Of a DNA stretch of 64,000 bases, positions 56,895 through 64,000 are shown one piece after another; within the stretch, counting starts at the first letter, position 1; each line of letters starts with the position of its first letter. The position numbers and the translations under genes are program-made. Below the pieces are notes generated by a model. The model was given only the letters and a program-made list of their open reading frames with translations. It did not search any database and was not told the DNA's origin. Source of the stretch: Acinetobacter apis (GTDB taxonomy: Bacteria; Pseudomonadota; Gammaproteobacteria; Pseudomonadales; Moraxellaceae); the NCBI RefSeq assembly GCF_900197575.1, contig NZ_FZLN01000001.1, positions 744,001 to 808,000 on the forward strand, given 5' to 3'.

Positions 56895-58180
56895 AAGCAA
56901 AGATTTTTGCACTTGTTGATGTCAATAACTGCTATGTCAGTTGTGAAAGAGCTTTCAGACCAAAGCTCAATAATGTCCCTGTGATTGTCCTCTCAAACAA
57001 CGATGGCTGTGTCATTGCACGATCTGAAGAAGCAAAAGCACTCGGCATCAAAATGGCTGTACCTTACTTCCAAATTAAAAACTTAGTTGCCACACATCAG
57101 ATTGAAGTACTGTCGAGTAATTACACGTTATATGCAGAAATGTCTCGTCGATTCCATGGCATATTGGCCAATTTTGTTGACATAGATGAGCATGAAATCT
57201 ATAGCATTGATGAATGTTTTTTAGATCTGAGTGCTTATGCTACACATTTTGATTTAATAACATATTCGCAAACCATCCGAACCACCATGAATCAATGCTT
57301 AAGCTTGCCTGTCTGTGTCGGAATTGGTCGCAGTAAAACTGAAGCAAAGCTCGCTAACCACTTAGCAAAAAAACAGAAACATTATCGCGGTGTATGTGAT
57401 CTTGCCCATATGGACCCCACCATTAAAGAGCAAGTGCTTCACCATATTCCTGTCGGAGAAATTTGGGGTATTGGTAGACAGCACAGTAAAAAGCTAGCCA
57501 CACAAGGCATACATACTGCGCTCGACCTTGCACTCGCCAATCCGCAAAAAATGAGAAAACTTTTTTCTGTACTGATGCAAAAAACCATACTCGAACTTCA
57601 AGGAATTGCATGTTTAGATATAGAATCAAACCAGACGTCTAAAAAGCAAATTATTGCAAGTCGCTCCTTCGGTATACGCGTCACTAAATTAAGTGATTTG
57701 AAAGAAGCAACAACATTGTATATACAAGACGCTTTTCGCCGTATGCGAAGCGATCATTTAGTGTGTGGCTGTATTATTGTATTTGCCCAATCTAACCCAT
57801 TTAATTCCATGCAACCATTCCATCACCAATCTCGCACATATAGTTTTTCTGAACCAACAGATTCAATTGTTGATATGGTCAAAATAGCGCTCTCTCTGAT
57901 CGAAAGCATGTATCAAGAACAGGTATTTTATAAAAAATGCGGTGTAATTCTAACTGCATTAGAAGCAAAGTCTACCCTAAATGGTCACTTGCTTTCTGAG
58001 CCAGCGCAAAAAGTGAAACAAGATAAGTTGCTTGAAGTATATGAATATGCACGAACAAAGTATGGTGCAAAAACGCTTGCGATTGGAAGTTGTATGCTAC
58101 CTGAACGCGCTTGGATGATGCATCGGGAAAAATTATCTCAAAACTACTTTAAACCAGCGGAGTTTTTACAAGTCAAATAA
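56891..58180 (+). CDS. umuC: DNA polymerase V catalytic subunit UmuC
   Basis: 429-aa Y-family translesion polymerase. Seen: FALVDVNNCYVSCERAF, VIVLSNNDGCVIARSEEAK, IYSIDECFLDLS, GIGRSKTEAKLANHLAKK and GIGRQHSKKLATQGIHTALD (helix-hairpin-helix), then the little-finger domain. The acidic pair in SIDECF is intact. ATG overlaps umuD by 4 nt. Confidence 0.95.
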   Translation: MKAKIFALVDVNNCYVSCERAFRPKLNNVPVIVLSNNDGCVIARSEEAKALGIKMAVPYFQIKNLVATHQIEVLSSNYTLYAEMSRRFHGILANFVDIDEHEIYSIDECFLDLSAYATHFDLITYSQTIRTTMNQCLSLPVCVGIGRSKTEAKLANHLAKKQKHYRGVCDLAHMDPTIKEQVLHHIPVGEIWGIGRQHSKKLATQGIHTALDLALANPQKMRKLFSVLMQKTILELQGIACLDIESNQTSKKQIIASRSFGIRVTKLSDLKEATTLYIQDAFRRMRSDHLVCGCIIVFAQSNPFNSMQPFHHQSRTYSFSEPTDSIVDMVKIALSLIESMYQEQVFYKKCGVILTALEAKSTLNGHLLSEPAQKVKQDKLLEVYEYARTKYGAKTLAIGSCMLPERAWMMHREKLSQNYFKPAEFLQVK

Positions 58181-58206
58181 ACTGCTCATAGATTGGTGCT
58201 ATATGT

Positions 58207-59198
58207 TTATGATTTATTTTCAGGCTTTAACACTCTAAAGATAGCAATTGGTGTAATACCATAGGACTCAGGATGACGACCAAACATTTGTAACATTTCA
58301 GATGCTGACTTTTTAAATTGTCCAAAACCATCATGATCAGGAATATTTTCTTTTGCGCTTTGTAATGAGTTTGGAATAGCATCTAATACACCCAGTACAT
58401 ACCACTGCCCTGCTAATTTATCACCATGTTTAACTAATGTCATGCACTTGTGATGAAATATCATCTCGACTTAGGCTCATCCAAACTTCAGTCAAATTTT
58501 GATGATTTGGATTTTTCACATATAAACTGCAACTTAAGGCAAACGGCACTTGCGCAATAAAATCAAGTAAAGGTCGCATTTGATTTTTAAATTGAATAGC
58601 TTTCTTTTTATCTTCGCGTGTTCGGCTCGGCATTTGTTCTGCCATATAATCAACGCTTGGCTTAATAATTCCTTTCATGACTTCGACGTCAGTGACATTT
58701 AAACAGCCATTTAATAGCACTAAAGAACCTAAATTTTCAGGAATCAGGTCACGATAGATATAACCGAGTGCATCTAAGCCGTTAATCATCTCACGTGGCA
58801 TGGTTGGCACACCATCATAACCATGCTCAGCACTCGAGTTGGCTGAATGATCGGTGGACATTTTTCCGCCAGTAACCGTCGGAATGCCCACACTAACCTC
58901 TGCTTTTTTAGCATCAGCAATATGTTTTGTTTTTTTAATTGAGGTCAGCGCACCTGAACCATTGAGCTGCGCATAAAAAGATTTAATTTTGGTATGATCA
59001 AGATAAAAGAAGTCAAAGATTGATTCGATGTTTTGTAAGTCTTGCGCCACTGTTAATCTCTTCCTCCGCTTTTTTGCGATGCTCATTATACTGACGTGCA
59101 CCATCTTTAACAGCACGATTATAATCTTCAATCACATACGCAAGGCTTTTTGCTGTATCAGTGACATAGGATTTTTTATTCAGAAAAATAAAGTCCAT
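58207..59198 (-). pseudogene. DUF6414-like gene with two frameshifts
   Basis: Three overlapping frames rebuild one protein of about 330 aa. 59198-59050 reads MDFIFLNKKSYVTDTAKSLA ... KKAEEEINS. A 1-nt change near 59050 leads to VAQDLQNIESIFDFFYLDHT and KIKSFYAQLNGSGALTS through SLSRDDISSQVHD. Another near 58437 leads to LVKHGDKLAGQWYVLG ... VLKPENKS. The YLD...KIKSFYAQL signature resembles DUF6414. It sits right behind umuC in a convergent layout. The gene looks newly inactivated since the codons are otherwise intact; sequencing error is possible. Confidence 0.7.
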
Positions 59199-59356
59199 AT
59201 GTATATTCCTCTAGGCTTGAGGTCAGTTGGATTGAGCATATTTTAGCATAAAATAACAGCGTCACAATGCATGCTAAACATTCATAACAACAATCTGTTT
59301 CAAAAATGTGAATAAAGTAAAAATGCTTTATTCACACGATGAATAGTTAAATGATC

Positions 59357-59476
59357 CTAACCACCATCTGCATCTAAAAAACCGACACGATCATGTGCTG
59401 GATTGGCCACATTAACAGTTGATGCAGCACATGCGGTTAAGCATATACTGATCAAACAAAGTAAAATCACTTTCAT
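59357..59476 (-). CDS. Micro-lipoprotein 1 (39 aa), DGG family
   Basis: Reads MKVILLCLISICLTAC then AASTVNVANPAHDRVGFLDADGG. A clear signal peptide with lipobox LTAC leaves a mature peptide of only about 24 residues. Its pattern (N-V-x-N-P ... G-F-x-D-A-D-G-G) is shared with two neighbours at 59503 and 60218. The Shine-Dalgarno is weak. Probably membrane-anchored in the periplasm; role unknown. Confidence 0.7.
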   Translation of the reverse strand: MKVILLCLISICLTACAASTVNVANPAHDRVGFLDADGG

Positions 59477-59502
59477 CTGTTACATATCATCGGTTTATTC
59501 AT

Positions 59503-59616
59503 TTATCCACCATCACGCTCATTGATTCCCCAGCGCCCTTGTTTAGGATCAGATACATTGGTTGTTGCACATGCTGTAAGGGTACATGCCATTAGTATAA
59601 ATATAATTATTTTCAT
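59503..59616 (-). CDS. Micro-lipoprotein 2 (37 aa), DGG family
   Basis: Reads MKIIIFILMACTLTAC then ATTNVSDPKQGRWGINERDGG. Lipobox LTAC, then about 22 mature residues. Aligns with the two paralogues at N-V-S-D-P and the C-terminal D-G-G. It lies 26 nt upstream of micro-lipoprotein 1 on the same strand (GAGA Shine-Dalgarno). Confidence 0.72.
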   Translation of the reverse strand: MKIIIFILMACTLTACATTNVSDPKQGRWGINERDGG

Positions 59617-60217
59617 CACTTATCTCGTTACTTTGATATTGCGACATTAGATTGATTTCTTTTAATACAGAATATAGTGCGATATTTTTTGTTTTCAGCA
59701 TAAATGTACTGTAAATCAAGGTGAATTTCAGTTTTATTTCTGTGATTAACGCATGCGCTTTATCATCACAAGACTAGATGATCAAACAAGATTTCTTTTA
59801 AATGGCGATTAGATAAGATTTGATAGCATCAGAAGTTTAAATAAATACATTCTTTTAAAAATTAAGAAAACTTAAAAAATAGCTAACTTAAAATTAATTT
59901 TAAGTTTTTAATCTTTAGGTGTTGAATATTTATTCATTTTACAATAAAGTAATGCAACATTAAGTTGCTGTTATTATTCATTTAAATTAAATTGACTGCA
60001 GCATATAAGATTAACTCAATAGAAGAGCTAAATATTTTAATAAATTAAGATTCGTTTAAGATTCGAAGACTACAGTAACACCGTAGATACAGAAACAACA
60101 ATGCCTTGGTAGATATCGCTCAAAACATCCAACCAAGGCATATAAGAAGTGGTGTATAAAAGAGTATTATATTTTATAATGTGTTCGCCAAAACACACAC
60201 CAAAAAGAAGTTAAAAA
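59617..60217. other. Gene-free region with palindrome and hairpin
   Basis: 601 bp without a defensible ORF. It holds a perfect 22-bp AT palindrome (AACTTAAAATT / AATTTTAAGTT, 59885-59906) and a hairpin ATGCCTTGGT ... ACCAAGGCAT (60101-60141, 21-nt loop) that follows micro-lipoprotein 3. A small RNA or a promoter for the pair 1 and 2 could lie here; neither is shown. Confidence 0.5.
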
Positions 60218-60382
60218 TTAATGACCGCCATCAGCATCAATGAAACCACCTTTACCTTGGGTAGGATCAGCAACGTTAACGTTCTTAGTTGGAACTGTTG
60301 AACATGCTGTAGACATTGCAAGTACTGTTGAACAAGTAACAGCCATTGTGATCATTGCGATTGCGCGTAATACGTTTTTCAT
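60218..60382 (-). CDS. Micro-lipoprotein 3 (54 aa), DGG family
   Basis: Reads MKNVLRAIAMITMAVTCSTV and LAMSTACSTVPTKNVNVADP, ending TQGKGGFIDADGGH. The lipobox is most likely MSTAC; the tail carries the family motif N-V-A-D-P ... G-F-I-D-A-D-G-G. A strong GGAAGG Shine-Dalgarno lies 7 nt before the ATG. It is the best expressed-looking member of the three. Confidence 0.78.
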   Translation of the reverse strand: MKNVLRAIAMITMAVTCSTVLAMSTACSTVPTKNVNVADPTQGKGGFIDADGGH

Positions 60383-60829
60383 AAAGTTGCCTTCCTTTTA
60401 TCAAAAGACGAACATTCTATTTCGCTCAAAATAGAAATTCATCGAAGTTAAAATACTGACTGGCTATATTGCTGATTTAAAGTAATATCGAATTTCTGAT
60501 GTAAGTTTCTCAACTTAATCTAATCATCCCAATTAAATTAAACGTCAGTTTTGCAATATAGTGTAAAACTAAAATCTATTGATGGACGCTCTGCATTTTA
60601 ATCTCTCCTCAACATCTGCCATTCATTTATCATCGCATCTTAGGTGATGATTTACCATCAGATTAATCCGATTCTCATGATTGGCTTTACTTCAATTAGA
60701 AATAAAATTAAGTTTAAAGATATACGCTATTGCGTTCAAAGTCATTTCCCCGTAGTGAAAATGTCACCAAACAGAAATAATGTAAAACTATAATATAATG
60801 TTTTACACCTTATTGTGTTATAAAAAGGT
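60383..60829. other. Gene-free region upstream of micro-lipoprotein 3
   Basis: About 450 bp, AT-rich, no convincing ORF. A short inverted repeat TGTAAAAC / GTTTTACA lies at 60781-60807. The promoter of micro-lipoprotein 3 should be near 60383-60480. Confidence 0.45.
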
Positions 60830-60861
60830 ACAAAAAAGAGGGAAAATACCCTCTTTTTTGT
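60830..60861. terminator. Terminator of efp
   Basis: ACAAAAAAGAGGG-AAAATA-CCCTCTTTTTTGT: perfect 13-bp stem with A6 and T6 tracts, 14 bp after the efp stop on the minus strand. Confidence 0.92.
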
Positions 60862-60875
60862 AACAGACCGCAAAT

Positions 60876-61445
60876 TTAAGCGCGTTCTAGGTAATCACCT
60901 GTACGCGTATCAACACGGATTTTCTCTTCTTGCTGTACAAACAGTGGAACACGTACAACTGCACCTGTCTCGAGTTTTGCAGGCTTACCACCTGTTCCTG
61001 CGGTATCACCTTTCACACCAGGATCTGTTTCAACAATTTTCAAAATCACGAAATTTGGCGCATTCACTGTTAATGGCACGCCATTAAATAACATGATTGA
61101 ACATTTTTCATTTGAATCGTCTTTTAACCATTTAATTGCATCACCCATTGCAACTTTATCTGCTGCAATTTGTTCAAATGATGCTGGATCCATGAAATGC
61201 CACATTTCGCCATCATTGTATAAGTATTCCATTTCAACTTCGACAATGTCAGCTGCTTCTAAAGATTCATTTGATTTAAATGTTTTCTCTAAAATTTTAC
61301 CCGTTCTCAAATTACGTAATTTAACACGGCTAAACGCTTGGCCTTTACCTGGTTTAACATACTCATTTTCAGTAATTGAACAAGGGTTGCCATCAAGCAT
61401 GACTTTTAAGCCTTGTTTAAAATCATTTGTAGAATAATTGGCCAT
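60876..61445 (-). CDS. efp: Elongation factor P
   Basis: 189 aa starting [16 protein letters not shown] at the ATG at 61445 (an upstream ATG at 61454 would add three residues). It relieves ribosome stalling at poly-Pro motifs. The modification site is Lys34 in [14 protein letters not shown], the type beta-lysylated by EpmA/EpmB. epmB lies divergently 69 bp away. The organism encodes long Pro-rich linkers at 4.9 and 8.4 kb (P-x-P patterns), products for which EF-P could matter. Confidence 0.97.
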   Translation of the reverse strand: MANYSTNDFKQGLKVMLDGNPCSITENEYVKPGKGQAFSRVKLRNLRTGKILEKTFKSNESLEAADIVEVEMEYLYNDGEMWHFMDPASFEQIAADKVAMGDAIKWLKDDSNEKCSIMLFNGVPLTVNAPNFVILKIVETDPGVKGDTAGTGGKPAKLETGAVVRVPLFVQQEEKIRVDTRTGDYLERA

Positions 61446-61514
61446 GGATGGCACACTCCGAACGTACTAATATAAATCGATTAATGCTAGACTAGCATTT
61501 TTTTAATAGGTCGT

Positions 61515-62528
61515 ATGATAAACTATTTGTTCCGTGAGCAAAACTGGAAAAGTCAATTGAGTGATCTTATTACAGACCCTTATGAGCTGCTCACCACATT
61601 AAACCTATCAACAGATCAATTATTATCTGGTGCACTGCTTGCATCTGAACAATTTAAACTTCGTGTACCACGCGCATTTGTCCGTAAAATGGTACCGAAT
61701 GATCCTTTCGATCCGCTGTTGTTACAAGTTTTACCACACCATCTTGAACTTGAAGACCATATAAACTTTGTTGCCGATCCGCTTGGTGAAGAAGAAGCTA
61801 CTCAACTTCCCGGCGTTTTGCATAAATATGAATCTCGTTTTTTATTGACCCTAACAGGGGCTTGTGCAATTCATTGCCGCTATTGTTTCAGACGCCACTT
61901 CCCCTATCAAGACAATTTACCCAAATCCAAAGATTGGGCACACATCAAATCTTACATTGAATCACAAGCTAAAATTAATGAAGTGATTCTTAGCGGTGGT
62001 GACCCCTTAACGCTAAGTAATTCGAAATTTAAACTTTGGTTAGAGCGAATTGAATCTATTCCACAAATTAAAATGCTCAGAATTCATTCACGAGTTCCTG
62101 TGGTTATTCCAGAGCGCCTCGACCATGAATTAATTACTATGCTCAAGCAAAGCCGTTTGAATATTGTTTTGGTGATTCACGCCAATCACGCCAATGAATT
62201 AGACGACTTCACGATAGCAGCGCTCGCGCAGTTATCTGCCACACAGATTACAGTATTAAACCAATCTGTTTTGCTTAAAGGTATAAATGATTCAGCTGCG
62301 ACAATTGAGGCTTTAAGCTATCGACTTTTTGAGGCGAAAGTACTACCTTATTATTTGCATGTATTGGACAAGGTGAAAGGCGCTGCACATTTTGACTTAG
62401 AACCTCAGGTTATAAACCAGCTATATACAGATGTTTTAGCCACTTTGCCGGGTTATTTAGTGCCTAAACTTGTTCGTGAAATTGCAGGTGAGAAAAATAA
62501 AACGCCTCTTTATGGGGAAATCCATTAA
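61515..62528 (+). CDS. epmB: EF-P beta-lysylation protein EpmB
   Basis: 337-aa radical SAM lysine 2,3-aminomutase-like enzyme making (R)-beta-lysine for EF-P modification. Seen: CxxxCxxC in TGACAIHCRYCFRRHFPY, SGGDPLTLSN, and the C-terminal PYYLHVLDKVKGAAHFDLE typical of the aminomutase family. Divergent from its substrate gene efp, with which it probably shares the promoter region. Confidence 0.95.
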   Translation: MINYLFREQNWKSQLSDLITDPYELLTTLNLSTDQLLSGALLASEQFKLRVPRAFVRKMVPNDPFDPLLLQVLPHHLELEDHINFVADPLGEEEATQLPGVLHKYESRFLLTLTGACAIHCRYCFRRHFPYQDNLPKSKDWAHIKSYIESQAKINEVILSGGDPLTLSNSKFKLWLERIESIPQIKMLRIHSRVPVVIPERLDHELITMLKQSRLNIVLVIHANHANELDDFTIAALAQLSATQITVLNQSVLLKGINDSAATIEALSYRLFEAKVLPYYLHVLDKVKGAAHFDLEPQVINQLYTDVLATLPGYLVPKLVREIAGEKNKTPLYGEIH

Positions 62529-62561
62529 AGTAATGCTTATATACAGTTGTTGAATTTAAAC

Positions 62562-64000
62562 ATGATCTCGTCAGACATTTTCACAGATCCTTCTCTTTAT
62601 ACGCGAGATGTTCTCAGCTTCTGTACCACAGATGTAGTTGGCATCAGGCAATGGTTAGAGCAACTGCCAACATCGCAATTAGGAGATACATCTAAACTTT
62701 TATTTAACGCACTTATTGAAATTTCTGAGCTCAATATTGAAGCTGAAGTTAAGTTTAATATGATGCAAGTGTTGCATTTGCCGATCGAGCAAGTGTTGGT
62801 GTTCTTTACCCAAAATGTCATGGATGAAATTCCTTTCACATCGCATCATCATGAAAATATTTTAGATTTAATACAACAGTTTCGTTGTTATATTATCCGT
62901 ATTTATTCAGATGTGGTGTTAAATATTCATTTAAAAACATCTGATTCAAAACTGCCATTTTGTTTTGCTAAAAAACAACGTAAGTTCAGAAAGCTACGTG
63001 CACTATCAAGTTATCTTGCTTTAGAACAACTGTCTTTACTCAAAAGACATCAGTTAACGCTATATAAAGAGTCGTTAATGGGACAATGGCAAATGACCCA
63101 TACCCTTTTTCGCTCTGCGTTAAAACATAAATATCATCAAATCAATATTAAGTCATGCCAACCACAATTTGCTCATAGCCAAAATAATGTGACCAATATT
63201 GCAAGCCTGTATAAGCAAATTACACTGCTTGATATTTTAAATACACAGCAAGTCCGCCCCAATGAAATTTATGCATTGTATCAGTGTAGCTTTGAATGGG
63301 TCAGCTACATTCAATTTTCATTGAAAGAAACACTGTATACGCGCTATTTTATTGACTTAACTGTTGATGCACCGCCTCGCTTACAACAATTTCATACTCA
63401 AGAACGCCATAAACTATGCATTTACATGGAAATTAATCCATTATTACAGCATATTAATTTGGCTAATTTACCAGGCGATAAAAATTTATCTGCCACAGAA
63501 AAAAAGTATTTAAGTCCATCCCTTATTTTTCATTTGCTTAATACATTAAATTATCCATCTGAACGCCGTTATCAACGTTATAATTTTTCATCGAGCATTC
63601 AAATCACTTTTGGCTTAGACAATGCTTATCACTATTTAACCAATTCAAAAGCGTTTAAATTGGTGGTGAAAAAAAATGAGAAATTTGACTTATTGATGAC
63701 CGACCAATATCAAGCTGTATATACTAGACCCAAAGAATTACCACGTTTATACCAATGTAATATTCTTGATATCAGTGTCAATGGTTACCGTATGCATTGG
63801 ACCAAGAATACAGCGCCTGTCGGTTTACATGTGGAAGAGTTTATTTTGGTACAAGAAAACAACCAAAGTCCTTGGCGTGGTGGAGCCATTCGTTGGATTA
63901 AGCAATTGCCCAATGACCAAGTTGAGTTTGGTGTTGAAATACTTTCACAAGAGCTGATTCCATGTCGAGTGACTGATGATCAAAGTGATCAAAAAACATC
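62562..64000 (+). CDS. PilZ-like domain protein (3' end outside window)
   Basis: The frame is open from the ATG at 62562 to the window edge (479 complete codons). The N-terminal two thirds is helical and unfamiliar (VVGIRQWLEQLPTSQLGDTS, FRKLRALSSYLALEQLSLLK). The C-terminal part reads LYQCNILDISVNGYRMHW and RGGAIRWIKQLPNDQVEFGV, which looks like a PilZ domain, the usual c-di-GMP receptor fold. An RxxxR motif was not clearly seen ahead of it, so nucleotide binding is uncertain. It follows epmB by 33 bp. Confidence 0.75.
   Translation, partial: MISSDIFTDPSLYTRDVLSFCTTDVVGIRQWLEQLPTSQLGDTSKLLFNALIEISELNIEAEVKFNMMQVLHLPIEQVLVFFTQNVMDEIPFTSHHHENILDLIQQFRCYIIRIYSDVVLNIHLKTSDSKLPFCFAKKQRKFRKLRALSSYLALEQLSLLKRHQLTLYKESLMGQWQMTHTLFRSALKHKYHQINIKSCQPQFAHSQNNVTNIASLYKQITLLDILNTQQVRPNEIYALYQCSFEWVSYIQFSLKETLYTRYFIDLTVDAPPRLQQFHTQERHKLCIYMEINPLLQHINLANLPGDKNLSATEKKYLSPSLIFHLLNTLNYPSERRYQRYNFSSSIQITFGLDNAYHYLTNSKAFKLVVKKNEKFDLLMTDQYQAVYTRPKELPRLYQCNILDISVNGYRMHWTKNTAPVGLHVEEFILVQENNQSPWRGGAIRWIKQLPNDQVEFGVEILSQELIPCRVTDDQSDQKT

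Noticed and set aside
62597..62839. Minus-strand ORF of 80 aa
   Set aside because: It is antisense to the long plus-strand frame that starts at 62562 and stays open to the window end.

Overview
The window looks like a chromosomal segment of an Acinetobacter-type gammaproteobacterium (Moraxellaceae). The basis is low GC, a pqqABCDE operon followed by an M19 dipeptidase, a long TamA, a UmuD with an N-terminal extension next to UmuC, and efp divergent from epmB. The species cannot be fixed by eye.

Layout. 1-2.1 kb: 3' part of lptB, then a convergent PepSY membrane protein. 2.2-9.5 kb: two tandem minus-strand genes for lipoprotein subtilase autotransporters with long Pro-rich repeat linkers. They share an apparently identical block of about 1154 bp at their 3' ends. 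The downstream copy is broken by a 1-nt deletion in its repeat array; the other is intact. 9.9-12.8 kb: a TonB-dependent siderophore-type receptor and queH. 12.8-17.1 kb: the PQQ operon, with a hairpin between pqqA and pqqB. 17.2-21.8 kb: nucleoside salvage (CNT transporter, 2OG-Fe oxygenase, nucleoside hydrolase, divergent ribokinase). 21.9-27.5 kb: esterase-like protein, acnB, a lipoprotein, and an SRPBCC/MerR operon whose promoter has the 19-bp spacer typical of MerR control. 27.6-39.9 kb: core genes tamB, tamA, an LplT-like MFS protein, coq7, folK, folB, an ABC1/UbiB kinase and moeB. 40.7 kb: tRNA-Val(GAC) with an acceptor-stem mismatch.

40.9-53.8 kb is a decayed siphophage-type prophage. 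Read on the minus strand it keeps the canonical tail order: tail-completion fragment, tail terminator, tail tube (broken), tail-assembly chaperone, tape measure (broken). The chaperone has a likely programmed -1 frameshift at TTTGGGC. Cargo genes sit between the tail genes: small membrane and secreted proteins, a stand-alone ATPase, and a secreted Cys-rich protein coupled to a DUF6714-like protein (possible effector/immunity pair). No integrase, terminase or capsid gene is visible.

54-64 kb returns to chromosomal genes: a DIP1984-like protein, small hypotheticals, a DUF2256 protein, umuDC, a DUF6414-like gene with two frameshifts, three paralogous micro-lipoproteins of 37-54 aa that end in a D-G-G motif, efp/epmB, and a PilZ-like gene that runs off the window. 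The micro-lipoprotein cluster, the MerR operon, the pqqA-pqqB hairpin and the twin autotransporters are the most rewarding items to follow up.
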